Shown here: piece by piece, positions 9,421-19,196 of the stretch
How positions within the stretch are numbered: the stretch's first letter is position 1
Layout: each line of letters opens with the position of its first letter
Assembly (NCBI GenBank): GCA_020161455.1
Contig: JAIUNZ010000012.1
Location: forward strand, 1 to 64,000
Source of the DNA: Bacteroidota bacterium
GTDB taxonomy: Bacteria > Bacteroidota > Bacteroidia > Flavobacteriales > Flavobacteriaceae
DNA length: 64,000 bases
Reading direction: 5' to 3'
The notes under the pieces: model-generated
Told to the model about the DNA's origin: nothing
Databases searched by the model: none
Seen by the model: only the letters and a program-made list of their open reading frames with translations
Program-made: the position numbers and the translations under genes

Positions 9421-9511
9421 ATTATAATTATCCTAATTCTTAATCTTATTACAATAATCCGCCACGGCGGAGTAGAGAAATCTTTAGTCCTGCTTCGGTG
9501 GGACTTTTTTT
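9421..9511 (+). ncRNA. candidate tracrRNA 2 (longer anti-repeat)
   Basis: The anti-repeat spans 9431-9455. TCCTAATTCTTAATC (15 nt) is identical to the complement of the repeat centre. It is followed by two mismatches and then eight pairs (5 Watson-Crick, 3 G-U) reaching the spacer-proximal end. After it come a CCGCC/GGCGG hairpin (around 9459-9470), a linker, and a terminator AGTCCTGC-TTCG-GTGGGACT (9486-9505) with a UUCG loop and seven T. The tail is shorter than, and unrelated to, that of the first unit, apart from the shared ACAATAA after the anti-repeat. Either this or unit 1 may be the main Cas9 partner; both look functional by sequence. Confidence 0.8.
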
Positions 9512-9579
9512 ATACTATTGATAAACAATGGTATAATTTATGTTTCCATCTATACTCCACGGTTATAATACTAAATAAA

Positions 9580-9636
9580 TAGACACTAAGTCGTTATTTG
9601 TTTCATAGGCTTCCATGATGGAAGTTTAGGTGTCTA
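9580..9636. other. two-step inverted repeat of unknown role
   Basis: TAGACACTAA (9580-9589) pairs with TTAGGTGTCTA (9626-9636, one bulge) and encloses an inner hairpin, CTTCCA-TGA-TGGAAG (9610-9624). It is upstream of the ABC-F promoter, so it is not in that gene's leader. No T-run or promoter box assigns it to a strand. It could be a separate small RNA or a mobile-element end. Confidence 0.4.
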
Positions 9637-9689
9637 AAAAGTCTCATAATCTAACGGGTTAAGAAGACTAAAATATCATAACAATTCAT

Positions 9690-9697
9690 TACTTTTG
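9690..9697 (+). promoter_or_regulatory. -7 promoter box of the ABC-F gene
   Basis: TACTTTTG, followed by CAC, matches TAnnTTTG and lies 25 bases before the ATG at 9723, leaving a leader of about 20 bases. Confidence 0.65.
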
Positions 9698-9710
9698 CAC
9701 AAAATAATAA

Positions 9711-11342
<1,632 letters not shown>

Positions 11343-11393
11343 TATAGCATAAAAAAACATTTCAATTGAAATAGTTTTTTTGTATAAAAATCA

Positions 11394-11426
11394 AAAAGCA
11401 GCATTTTATTAAAAAATGCTGCTTTT
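11394..11426. terminator. bidirectional Rho-independent terminator
   Basis: AAAAGCAGCATTTT and AAAATGCTGCTTTT form a 14-pair stem with a 5-nt loop, with A-runs and T-runs on both sides. It separates the convergent ABC-F gene and the lipoprotein gene. A smaller palindrome, ATTTCAATTGAAAT, lies just upstream at 11359-11372. Confidence 0.85.
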
Positions 11427-11452
11427 CTTCAACCTAAACAAAAACCAATCTG

Positions 11453-12115
11453 CTATTTTTTTGCTTCTGCATTTTCTTCCGATTTTGCACCCATTCTATT
11501 CAATGTGTACATTGGAGCAAACTTTAATTTTAATTTGGCAATTTTTAAATTGTCCGAAGATGTTAAACCTTCTTTTTCAACAGTATTTTTTCGGGTGTCT
11601 AAAGCTTCATACATTAATTTAATTTCATCCCAATCTTCTCTACTATAACTGTCTTTGTTTTTTGAAGCTGTTGTAACAAATAGGTCATAAACAGATACTA
11701 TATTGTCTTTGTTTACCCAATCAAAATTCATGTCATCACCAATTTCTTTACCATCAAAAAATGTTTTTCTAAAATTCATTTTTCGATTTGATGCTTCCAA
11801 TTTTTCTGCATCTATTTGAAACTTTGCTTTAAATTCATCGTATTTTGAATTTACTTTATTTAGTTTTTCATTTAATTCGGGGTTTTCACCAAGCGATTCT
11901 ATTGAACTTTGTGCTTGTAGTTTTTTTTCAGTATATGCTTTTTCTACATTTTCCCAATTTTCTTTTAATTTTTCTGTTGAAACAACAGAAACAGAATCTA
12001 CATAATTTGAAAATTGTGCTACATTTTTTTCTGCTTCTTGTTTCTTGCTATTGTCACAGGATAAGAAAGAAGCAATGACGAAGATTGCTAGTATTGATAA
12101 TTTTAGTGTTTTCAT
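11453..12115 (-). CDS. lipoprotein of a stress-envelope cluster (DUF6565-like)
   Basis: The 220-residue protein has a lipoprotein signal (hydrophobic stretch then LSCDNS, lipidated Cys near 20), followed by a mostly helical, lysine/glutamate-rich body with coiled-coil character (EKLKENWENVEKAYTEKK). It resembles small lipoproteins found beside YtxH and holin-like genes in Flavobacterium; I recall DUF6565 for these, but this is from memory. It is the last gene of a minus-strand cluster that starts at 13891. It is probably anchored in the outer membrane or periplasm. The molecular function is unknown. Confidence 0.75.
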   Translation of the reverse strand: MKTLKLSILAIFVIASFLSCDNSKKQEAEKNVAQFSNYVDSVSVVSTEKLKENWENVEKAYTEKKLQAQSSIESLGENPELNEKLNKVNSKYDEFKAKFQIDAEKLEASNRKMNFRKTFFDGKEIGDDMNFDWVNKDNIVSVYDLFVTTASKNKDSYSREDWDEIKLMYEALDTRKNTVEKEGLTSSDNLKIAKLKLKFAPMYTLNRMGAKSEENAEAKK

Positions 12116-12193
12116 TTTTTTTTATTTTAAATTTTTTTGCTAATTGTATTAAATCATAACAAATCAATTTTATTTGGTATCATTGGTACAATT

Positions 12194-12541
12194 TTAATTG
12201 TTTTTCTGATGTTTGAAGTTGTTAAACTTGTTTATTAAAGTCGATATGGAATATTGTAAAACATTTCCAATAACTCTTTTTATAGTATTATTTGATTTTC
12301 CGACTAAGATTTTTTTTGATAAATAGCCACCAAGAAAACTAGTTGCCAATTCCAATAAAGTTTCTTTTTTTAGCGAAGTATCTTGTAGGCTAGAGAAAGA
12401 ATTTTTTATAATGTTTATCGGCTTTGCGCTTTCAATTACTATATTGTATTGATTTTTTAAATCCATCAATTCAAAATCCCTTTTTTTAGTAAGCTCTAGA
12501 ATTTTTTGATCGAGTAGTGTCGTTTGATTAATCTTTTTCAT
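12194..12541 (-). CDS. hypothetical protein in the YtxH/holin cluster
   Basis: The product has 115 residues. The N-terminal half is helical and charged (LDQKILELTKKRDFELMDLKNQY). The C-terminal half has a glycine-containing stretch (ATSFLGGYLSKKILVG) that may contact the membrane. It starts 5 bases after the holin-like gene, so translation is probably coupled. Similar small proteins accompany YtxH/holin genes in Flavobacteriaceae. I do not recognise a family with confidence. Confidence 0.75.
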   Translation of the reverse strand: MKKINQTTLLDQKILELTKKRDFELMDLKNQYNIVIESAKPINIIKNSFSSLQDTSLKKETLLELATSFLGGYLSKKILVGKSNNTIKRVIGNVLQYSISTLINKFNNFKHQKNN

Positions 12542-12546
12542 AGCAA

Positions 12547-12924
12547 TTATTTTAGATTATTATCATTACGTTCACGAATTTTCTCCTCTAAAAGTTTGCC
12601 TACAATCAAATTGTCTATAGGCTCTTTGATTAATTTTTTTCTATAAATAAACACTATAATGGCTAATAGAATATAAAATCCTGAAACAATAAAAAATCCT
12701 AACGAGATATTATTTAGTGTTTGCCCTATCCAAAGTGCAATTCCAACATTTAAAAATAATGTAAACATTGCAACAATAAATACAATTGAAATCACAACAG
12801 CCAGCGAAGATATTATTTCGGAAATTTTATCAATCGCTTTGAGTCTTACCAACTCATAAGATGTTTTAGCATAAAGCGTTGCTTTGTCATAAAGTTTTTC
12901 AATATTTGTTGCAATGTTTTCCAT
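12547..12924 (-). CDS. phage holin superfamily (DUF1469-type) membrane protein
   Basis: The 125 residues contain an amphipathic N-terminal helix (about 1-35), then two long hydrophobic segments (around 38-62 and 73-93) and a basic, cytosolic C-terminal tail. This is the layout of the Phage_holin_3_6 family, a chromosomal envelope family despite its name. It sits between YtxH and a small hypothetical gene, in the gene order typical of a general-stress envelope cluster. No lysis genes are nearby, so it is not a prophage holin. Confidence 0.85.
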   Translation of the reverse strand: MENIATNIEKLYDKATLYAKTSYELVRLKAIDKISEIISSLAVVISIVFIVAMFTLFLNVGIALWIGQTLNNISLGFFIVSGFYILLAIIVFIYRKKLIKEPIDNLIVGKLLEEKIRERNDNNLK

Positions 12925-12937
12925 TTTAAATGATAGA

Positions 12938-13207
12938 TTATCGTTTTAATTCTTTATTCATTTTTTCAATATTGTCTGAAAGATCATCAACTGTTTCTGA
13001 TGCTTTTGAAGTTAGATCTTTGTATTTGTCTTCTACGTTCGATATAAAATCGTTAAAACTATCTTTTACATTGTCTTTTAAATCAGAACTTTTTTTGGCA
13101 ATTTTTTTTCTTGTGTTGCTTCCTTTATCAGGTGCAAACAAAATTCCTAAAACTGCTCCAGCGGCTAATCCGCCTACGATTCCTAAAACTATATTACTTG
13201 CTTTCAT
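12938..13207 (-). CDS. YtxH domain-containing protein
   Basis: The 89-residue protein has an N-terminal glycine-rich membrane helix, VLGIVGGLAAGAVLGILFAP, followed at once by DKGSNTRKKI and a long charged helix. This is the standard YtxH signature. Homologues are induced by general stress in other bacteria, but the mechanism is unknown. It is part of the minus-strand cluster 13891-11453. Confidence 0.92.
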   Translation of the reverse strand: MKASNIVLGIVGGLAAGAVLGILFAPDKGSNTRKKIAKKSSDLKDNVKDSFNDFISNVEDKYKDLTSKASETVDDLSDNIEKMNKELKR

Positions 13208-13248
13208 ATTAAATTATTTTAATTAATTAGTACTTATTTTTTTGTTTT

Positions 13249-13404
13249 TTATACAGGTTTATTTCCTTTGATTAGTCTTAATAGTATTGCGATTATTGCT
13301 ATTACTAAAAGAATGTGAATGATGTTTCCGAAGCTATAGACAAAAAAACCTAATGCCCAAAGGATTACTAAAATTACAGCTACTGTGTACAATAAATTAC
13401 TCAT
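13249..13404 (-). CDS. lmo0937-type small membrane protein
   Basis: A 51-residue ORF (ATG at 13404) has two membrane helices, LLYTVAVILVILWALGFFVY and IIHILLVIAIIAILLRLI, and ends in KGNKPV. The LYTxAVILVILWxLG...HILLVIAI pattern is that of the lmo0937 family of tiny membrane proteins, which often neighbour YtxH and CsbD genes in Bacteroidetes. It is the second gene of the cluster. The function is unknown; stress association is inferred from neighbours. Confidence 0.85.
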   Translation of the reverse strand: MSNLLYTVAVILVILWALGFFVYSFGNIIHILLVIAIIAILLRLIKGNKPV

Positions 13405-13432
13405 GATTTCTATTTTTTAATGGTTAATGATT

Positions 13433-13891
13433 TTAATTTATACTTGATATTGCAGTGTTTCCGTTAAAATTTAATGATTTTAGCATTCTTGATTTTTTGA
13501 TATAGGGAAACTCTTTTTTATGTTCTTTTATTTTTTCTTGTGGATTATCTCCAATATAATTTCTAATTGGAATTCTTGTGTTTTTAAATAATGAATAACC
13601 ACCATAATATTCGGGTAACTCGGATGATGTTTTCCACTCATTATTTTCTTTATAGATGTATTTATTAGTTTCTAAGTCATAATAAGCAAACATATTAGGA
13701 AAATAATAATATCTAAACTCATCTTCTTTTGCGCTGTTTTCAGATACTTCCATCGAAACAATTTGATTGTCTTCTAAAGCTACAATTTGATTATTTTCTT
13801 GAATTGTATTGTTGGAAGTATAAGTTGTTTTTTGCGAATATGATGATACTGTCAGCAAGACTAAAACCATCGATGTGTATAATTTTTTCAT
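13433..13891 (-). CDS. secreted hypothetical protein heading the stress cluster
   Basis: The product has 152 residues with a cleavable signal peptide (MKKLYTSMVLVLLTVSSYSQ, cut after SYSQ). The mature part begins with a low-complexity NNQIVALEDNQIVSMEV stretch, followed by an aromatic-rich segment (FRYYYFPNMFAYYDLETNKYIYKE) and a basic end. No known domain is recognised. As the first gene of the minus-strand cluster it may be co-expressed with the lmo0937, YtxH and holin-like genes. Confidence 0.7.
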   Translation of the reverse strand: MKKLYTSMVLVLLTVSSYSQKTTYTSNNTIQENNQIVALEDNQIVSMEVSENSAKEDEFRYYYFPNMFAYYDLETNKYIYKENNEWKTSSELPEYYGGYSLFKNTRIPIRNYIGDNPQEKIKEHKKEFPYIKKSRMLKSLNFNGNTAISSIN

Positions 13892-14168
13892 AGCAAATTT
13901 TTTATTGGGTTACTATTTTATTTTGATATTACAAAGTTCTTTCAAATTTGATAGTTTCATGTTATATGATTTTATCAGGTTGTTATAGAATTTCAATTCG
14001 ATTCATTTTAATCTATAAATTTTGCACTAACTATCAATGAACATTACAAAGTTGCGAAGTTTTGCCACTTATTTTGTTACACTATTTTTGGGTTTTGTTA
14101 TAAAATTTCGTCAAAAAAAAATCCATTATAAAAATGGAATTAGATTTGATGAATTTTTGAGGAATTTC

Positions 14169-15125
14169 TTAATCAGTTTTGGTGTTGTTTTCTGCTTGCT
14201 GCAGTGTTTGTGCTTCTGAGGATACTTCCACTTTTTTTACTATTTCTGCAAATTCAGAGGGCTTTATTGCTGTTGAAAATTCTATGGCATAGCATTTGGC
14301 AAAGGTTGCTCCTAAATATAGAATAACAGAAGAGTAGTACACCCAAAGCATTAACACCACTATAGATCCGGCTGCTCCATAAATAGTATTTACATTGGAA
14401 CTTGTAATGTAAAATGAAATTAAAAATTTACCAATTAGAAATAAGACGGTTGTTGCAATTGAGGCTAATCTAACTTGTCGCCATTTTATTTTTGCATCTG
14501 GTAGAATTACAAATATGGAAGCAAATAAGAGTGAAGTAATAAAAATGGTAAACAGTATATTGATACCATAAATAACATAAAGGACTGATTCCGAATAACG
14601 CTCAGATAAGTAAGTGCTTAACGAATCTAATAAAGTTGAAAACCCAAGTGCCACTAATAATATAAAACCTAAACTTCCAATTACACCAAAAGACAGTAAT
14701 CTTGATTTAATAAACAACCATATCCCTGATTGTTTTTTGGGACGAACACCCCAAATGGTATTTATTGAATCTTGAATTTCGGCAAATAAGGAAGTAGCAC
14801 CAAAAACTAAGGAAACTACTCCAATTACTGCTGAAAAAGTAGAATTATTGGTAAGGGTTAAATTTTGAATCATCTCTTTTAATTGACCAGCAGTTGCACT
14901 TCCAACAAAATCTTTTGCATTATCAAAAATTAGATTTTCAATCATTTCTTTTCCCCAAAAAAAGTCAAAAATAAATAATACGACTAAAACCAAAGGAGCC
15001 AAAGAAAATACTGTAATATAGGCTAATGAAGCACTTATTTTTAAAACTTTATATTCTAAAAAACCATTAAAAGTGTTTTTTAAAACTTTAATAAAGGATT
15101 TAAAATAGGTTTTGATAGCACTCAT
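14169..15125 (-). CDS. YihY/BrkB family membrane protein
   Basis: The 318-residue integral membrane protein has about six transmembrane segments and the family's features: LAYITVFSLAPLVLVVLF near the N-terminus and the conserved ATSLFAEIQDSINTIWGV region (around 115). YihY/BrkB proteins are inner-membrane proteins of uncertain function. It starts 3 bases after the histidine kinase stop and is the last gene of the AraC-receiver-kinase-YihY operon. That suggests its level is set by the same stress circuit. Confidence 0.9.
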   Translation of the reverse strand: MSAIKTYFKSFIKVLKNTFNGFLEYKVLKISASLAYITVFSLAPLVLVVLFIFDFFWGKEMIENLIFDNAKDFVGSATAGQLKEMIQNLTLTNNSTFSAVIGVVSLVFGATSLFAEIQDSINTIWGVRPKKQSGIWLFIKSRLLSFGVIGSLGFILLVALGFSTLLDSLSTYLSERYSESVLYVIYGINILFTIFITSLLFASIFVILPDAKIKWRQVRLASIATTVLFLIGKFLISFYITSSNVNTIYGAAGSIVVLMLWVYYSSVILYLGATFAKCYAIEFSTAIKPSEFAEIVKKVEVSSEAQTLQQAENNTKTD

Positions 15126-15128
15126 TTT

Positions 15129-17330
15129 TTATAAATCAACAGGAATATAGATAATAATAGTTGCGCCTTCATTTGGTTTTCCAATGGCTTGAATGTAACC
15201 ATTATGATTGCTGATGATTTTTTTGCAAATAGCCAAACCAACACCAGTTCCTGGGTAATCAGTTTTTCCATGAAGACGATTGAACAGCAAAAATATTTTT
15301 TCTGCATGTTCAGGTTCAAAACCAATGCCGTTATCATTAACTATAAATTTATGATATAGGCTGTTAGAATCATCTGCAATGTTTTCGGTTTTTGCTTTTA
15401 CTTTTTCATAAGCAATTGATATTATCGGATTTACTTCGGGTTTCCTGTATTTTATTGAATTACTAATTAAATTAATAAACAATTGTTGAATTTGAAATGG
15501 AATTCCTTTTATAGTTGGTAGTTTAGGTAAGTGTATAGTCGTTTCATTTTCTAAAATAGTTTCAGACAAATCTTGAGTAACATTTGATAAAGTTTCGTTC
15601 AAATTTATTGTTTCAAATAGAGCATCTGATTTATTGGTTCTTGAATATTGGAGTAAATCGTCAATAAGTATTCTCATTCTACTAGCAGCATTCACTATTC
15701 TATCCATGTATTCTTTTCCTTTTTCGCTAAGATTTTCAATTTCGTTGTCATTAATTCTAGAAATAAAGGTTTGAATTTTTCGTAGTGGTTCTTGTAGATC
15801 ATGACTTGCGGCATAATTAAATTCTATTAATTCTTTATTTGAACGTTCTAATTCCAGATTTTTATATTTTAAATCATTAGTTTTTAGTATTTCTTCGGTT
15901 ATATCTTGAGTAGTTCCAATCATGTTTTTAGTGCCTAGCGAATCGGTATAAATTTTTGCAGTTGTTCTAAAGTTTCTTAGTTCTCCATCTTTTCTAATGA
16001 TTCTGTAGTTAATGGTTGGCAGCTCTCCTTTGTCAATAATGCTTTGATTTCCATTAACGATTATGTGTTTGTCATCTGGATGTACAAATTCTAACAAATT
16101 CTCAATTGATGGATTAAAAGACTGAGGTTCACAACCCAATAATCGAAATTTATTATCAGAATAAATAAATTCTAAAGTCTCAAAATTTAATATCCAACTA
16201 CCATAATTACCTAATATTTCTGCTTGTTTACTCGATTCGTCATATATTTTTAATCGTTTATTATATTCAATTAATTCTTCATTGTTTTTTTTGATTTTTT
16301 CAGTATATATTTGGTGGTCAGTAACATCTTGAGTTGTTCCCACAAGTATATTTTCTCCAAAATTATTTTGTATTAAAATTCCAGTTGCATGAAAAAATCT
16401 AATTTCTCCGTCTTTTTTGATAATTCTATAAGTGTATCCAGGTAATTCTTTTAACTCTAAAATATTGGCTGATTTAGTTTTAACAAAATCTAAATCATCA
16501 GGATGAATTGTTTTTAAATATTCTTCAAGTGTTGGTTCAAATTCTTGAGGTTCATAGCCAAGTAATCGATAAAGGTTATCTGAAAATTGATAACTATTTC
16601 TTTCTAAATTAACTTCCCAACTTCCAAATTTACCAATAATTTCAGCAAGTTTTTGAGATTCGTTAATCACCATTAAACGGTCGTTGGAACTTCTCAAACT
16701 AATTAAATCTTTGTTAATTCTTATATAAGCAACAACAATTAGAAAGAGTGTTATTATGATGATTAGTAAAGCATAAAATGGAGTGTAAAAGGAAGTGTCT
16801 TTAAATGATTTCTCTCTTTTTTCAAGTAAATAATCTTCAAGTTTTGACATTTCGTCCGTTTTTTTTCGAACATTGTCCATTGCTTTTTTGCTGTTGGCTA
16901 TAAAATATTTTTGGTATTTATAATCGCTTTTAATCTCTCGGTATTCGTCAAAATAGGAATATCGAATTGCTATGAGTCGGTACAACTCTCTTAAATTTTT
17001 TTGTTGGGTTTTATTTTCTTTTGTTAGTCTTTTAATTCTAATAAATGCTTTATCAACATTTTCTCTCGAATTATTGAAAGGGTTAAGAAAAGCTTTGTCT
17101 TTGTATAATAAATACCCTCTAAAACCAGTTTCGGCATCTTTTAGCTCCGACATTAAATTTTCAATGTTTAGTTTTACCTCATACGATTTCATCACCAAGT
17201 CTGTTGATTTGTTAAGTTCAACAATATGTTTGTAAGTGATAGATGCTGTAAAAAAAATACTAGCAAGAGATATTACAAAAGCAATATTTAGAAAAATCCT
17301 TGATTTAAAGGTGTTTATTATTCTAATCAT
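15129..17330 (-). CDS. CHASE3/PAS sensor histidine kinase
   Basis: The 733-residue membrane kinase has two membrane helices (about 12-30 and 183-204) flanking a CHASE3 sensor domain. Two PAS domains follow (about 230-345 and 365-480; each has GSW...F and RLLGxEPQxF). Next are HisKA with SHDLQEPLRK (phospho-accepting H510) and HATPase_c with DNGIGFEPEHA and GTGVGLAICKK. The start overlaps the receiver gene by 4 bases (ATGA), so the two are translationally coupled and are likely a signalling pair. The signal is unknown. Confidence 0.93.
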   Translation of the reverse strand: MIRIINTFKSRIFLNIAFVISLASIFFTASITYKHIVELNKSTDLVMKSYEVKLNIENLMSELKDAETGFRGYLLYKDKAFLNPFNNSRENVDKAFIRIKRLTKENKTQQKNLRELYRLIAIRYSYFDEYREIKSDYKYQKYFIANSKKAMDNVRKKTDEMSKLEDYLLEKREKSFKDTSFYTPFYALLIIIITLFLIVVAYIRINKDLISLRSSNDRLMVINESQKLAEIIGKFGSWEVNLERNSYQFSDNLYRLLGYEPQEFEPTLEEYLKTIHPDDLDFVKTKSANILELKELPGYTYRIIKKDGEIRFFHATGILIQNNFGENILVGTTQDVTDHQIYTEKIKKNNEELIEYNKRLKIYDESSKQAEILGNYGSWILNFETLEFIYSDNKFRLLGCEPQSFNPSIENLLEFVHPDDKHIIVNGNQSIIDKGELPTINYRIIRKDGELRNFRTTAKIYTDSLGTKNMIGTTQDITEEILKTNDLKYKNLELERSNKELIEFNYAASHDLQEPLRKIQTFISRINDNEIENLSEKGKEYMDRIVNAASRMRILIDDLLQYSRTNKSDALFETINLNETLSNVTQDLSETILENETTIHLPKLPTIKGIPFQIQQLFINLISNSIKYRKPEVNPIISIAYEKVKAKTENIADDSNSLYHKFIVNDNGIGFEPEHAEKIFLLFNRLHGKTDYPGTGVGLAICKKIISNHNGYIQAIGKPNEGATIIIYIPVDL

Positions 17331-17773
17331 AAGCGCAATAAAAAGTTTTCTTTATTTAATCCTGAGGTATGATATTGCCAATTTAAGGTTACAACTTCAG
17401 ATAACACTTTTTTTAAAGTGGCAAAATCACTAGGTTTTTTGATGTATATATTGGCACCATGAACAAATGTATTTTCAATATCTTCTTCGCTTGAAGAGGT
17501 AGAATAAATGGCAATGGCAATATTGTCAAACCGACTTTCTTTCTTAATTTCAAGAAGGCATTCAAAACCGTTTTTTCGAGGCATATTTAAATCTAAAAAT
17601 AAAATATTGGGTAAAATCGTATCAGGATTAGAAAGATACTCCATTAGTTCGACACCATCATTACAAGTGGTAACATTGGTATTTATTTTAAGTTCTTCAA
17701 AAGCATCTTGAAAAAAAAGTCTGTCGTCTTCATCATCATCAGCAAGGGTAATGGTTAAAAATTCTTTTTGCAT
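17327..17773 (-). CDS. single-domain response regulator (receiver)
   Basis: The 148 residues form a CheY-like receiver with acidic pocket ADDDEDD, phosphorylation site D61 (LFLDLNMPRKNG) and the conserved lysine in IKKPSD. There is no output domain. Such Rcp1-type receivers usually pair with PAS histidine kinases and pass the phosphoryl group to another protein. It is coupled to the kinase by a 4-base overlap and lies 12 bases after the AraC-type gene. Its output partner is not visible here. Confidence 0.93.
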   Translation of the reverse strand: MQKEFLTITLADDDEDDRLFFQDAFEELKINTNVTTCNDGVELMEYLSNPDTILPNILFLDLNMPRKNGFECLLEIKKESRFDNIAIAIYSTSSSEEDIENTFVHGANIYIKKPSDFATLKKVLSEVVTLNWQYHTSGLNKENFLLRL

Positions 17774-17785
17774 ATTTGTTTCTAA

Positions 17786-18346
17786 TTAAAGTGTTTTTAT
17801 AGAAATTTCTCTTCTTTTTTTTACTATTCTTTGAAAAGCCGACGGTGTGATTCCAGTAATGTTTTTAAATTGTGTGCTCAAATGTGCAACACTAGAATAA
17901 TTAAGTTTAAAAGCAATCTCAGTTAATGTTAATTGATTATTAATGATTAGGTTTTTTGCCACTTCTATTTTTTGAATAATAATATAATTTTCGATAGAAG
18001 TATAGGTTACTTCGGAAAATAAATTAGATAGGTAACCATAGCTGTGGTTTAATTTATCAGCAAGAAAAACCGAACTTTTTACAGCAATTGGTTCATCGCT
18101 ATTGACCATTTCTGTGATAACATCTTTAATTTTTTGAACTAAAATACTTTTTTGATTTTCAATAATTTCAATTCCATATTCATTTAAAACAGCAGTTATT
18201 TGATTAATTTTTTCTTCGGAAACATTTTCTAAAAATTCAATTTCTCCAAAACCTAAAACTCTAAATTTTAAATCAAAAGGTTTGAGTAAATCTTCTAATA
18301 ATTTTTTGGTAACAATGTTTATATCAAATTTGATAAATGTTTTCAT
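17786..18346 (-). CDS. AraC-family transcriptional regulator
   Basis: The product has 186 residues. The N-terminal part (about 1-85) is a small alpha/beta domain without similarity I can name. The C-terminal 100 residues are an AraC double helix-turn-helix: SYGYLSNLFSEVTYTSIENYI, LTLTEIAFKLNYSSVAHLSTQF and GITPSAFQRI. It is the first gene of the operon with the receiver, kinase and YihY. The operon presumably connects envelope or stress sensing to transcription, with the adjacent YtxH cluster as a plausible target (inference). Confidence 0.9.
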   Translation of the reverse strand: MKTFIKFDINIVTKKLLEDLLKPFDLKFRVLGFGEIEFLENVSEEKINQITAVLNEYGIEIIENQKSILVQKIKDVITEMVNSDEPIAVKSSVFLADKLNHSYGYLSNLFSEVTYTSIENYIIIQKIEVAKNLIINNQLTLTEIAFKLNYSSVAHLSTQFKNITGITPSAFQRIVKKRREISIKTL

Positions 18347-18457
18347 AAATAAGCTATTTCTTGTAAATTTATATATTTATTTTTAGAAAAAAAATTAACT
18401 AATTGCCAATAATTTTATTTAATTTTAAGTTATCCTGAAAATGAAAACTTAAATAAA

Positions 18458-19189
18458 TTATTTTTTTTGGTTTTCTTGTTTCTTTTCTGCTTCTTTTTTT
18501 GCTTTCTCGGCTGCTTTTCTTTTTTCTCTCTCTTTCTTTTTAAAATAGCCTCTAAGAAGAAAATTATGTTTTGCTGCTTCCATGTTTTCATTTAAACCCT
18601 TAGAACTTTTTCTTAAGTTTTCCATAGTAGCGTCTAAATCTTCGGCCATATCTTCATCTGTCATTAGTTTACCTAAAGTTCCTTCTCCATCATTAATATT
18701 GGTTAGAATGGTAGCTAGTTCATGAGTTATTACTTCGGCATTTTCTGCAGAAACTTTAACATTTGCCAAAACATCGCTAAATTCTATAGGTTCAAATGAG
18801 CCAATTTTTTGCCCATCACTAATGGATTTTGAAGTAGAGCTTCCTTGAGAAATGACCAATATTTTATCACCTATAACACCTTCGGAAGTGATAGATGCTT
18901 TACTGTCAGTTTTAATGAATTTTTGGGTGTCGTTTTTAATGTTCATTTCTACTTTTACAGTCGAATCGTTTACAATTTCAATATTGTCAACAGTTCCAAT
19001 AGCAATTCCAGAGAATCGAACAGCATTGCCTACTTTCAATCCGCTAGCATTTTTAAAGGCTGTTGAAATTTTAATTTTAGCACTAAATAGATTTTGTTGT
19101 CTTCCAATTAGAAAAATGATTCCAACAAAGAATATTAATCCAATAAAGACAAATAAACCCAATCTTTGTTTATAATTTGTGTTTTCCAT
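18458..19189 (-). CDS. mlaD: MlaD-like MCE domain protein
   Basis: The 243 residues include one N-terminal membrane helix (GLFVFIGLIFFVGIIFLIG), then an MCE domain (about 38-115, with LKVGNAVRFSGIAIGTVDNI), a helical region, and a lysine/glutamate-rich tail (REKRKAAEKAKKEAEKK). MCE proteins are the periplasmic lipid-carrying part of Mla-type transporters. It follows the ATPase gene by 7 bases, in an operon of permease, ATPase and MCE protein. The outer-membrane partner is not in this window. Confidence 0.92.
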   Translation of the reverse strand: MENTNYKQRLGLFVFIGLIFFVGIIFLIGRQQNLFSAKIKISTAFKNASGLKVGNAVRFSGIAIGTVDNIEIVNDSTVKVEMNIKNDTQKFIKTDSKASITSEGVIGDKILVISQGSSTSKSISDGQKIGSFEPIEFSDVLANVKVSAENAEVITHELATILTNINDGEGTLGKLMTDEDMAEDLDATMENLRKSSKGLNENMEAAKHNFLLRGYFKKKEREKRKAAEKAKKEAEKKQENQKK

Positions 19190-19196
19190 ATTGTTT

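Noticed and set aside
12547-12924. Prophage remnant, because of a holin-family hit
   Set aside because: The family is chromosomal in Bacteroidetes, and no phage structural or lysis genes are near.
14037-14219. 60-codon plus-strand ORF overlapping the YihY gene end
   Set aside because: It overlaps a strong gene on the other strand and is hydrophobic by chance; no family or promoter.
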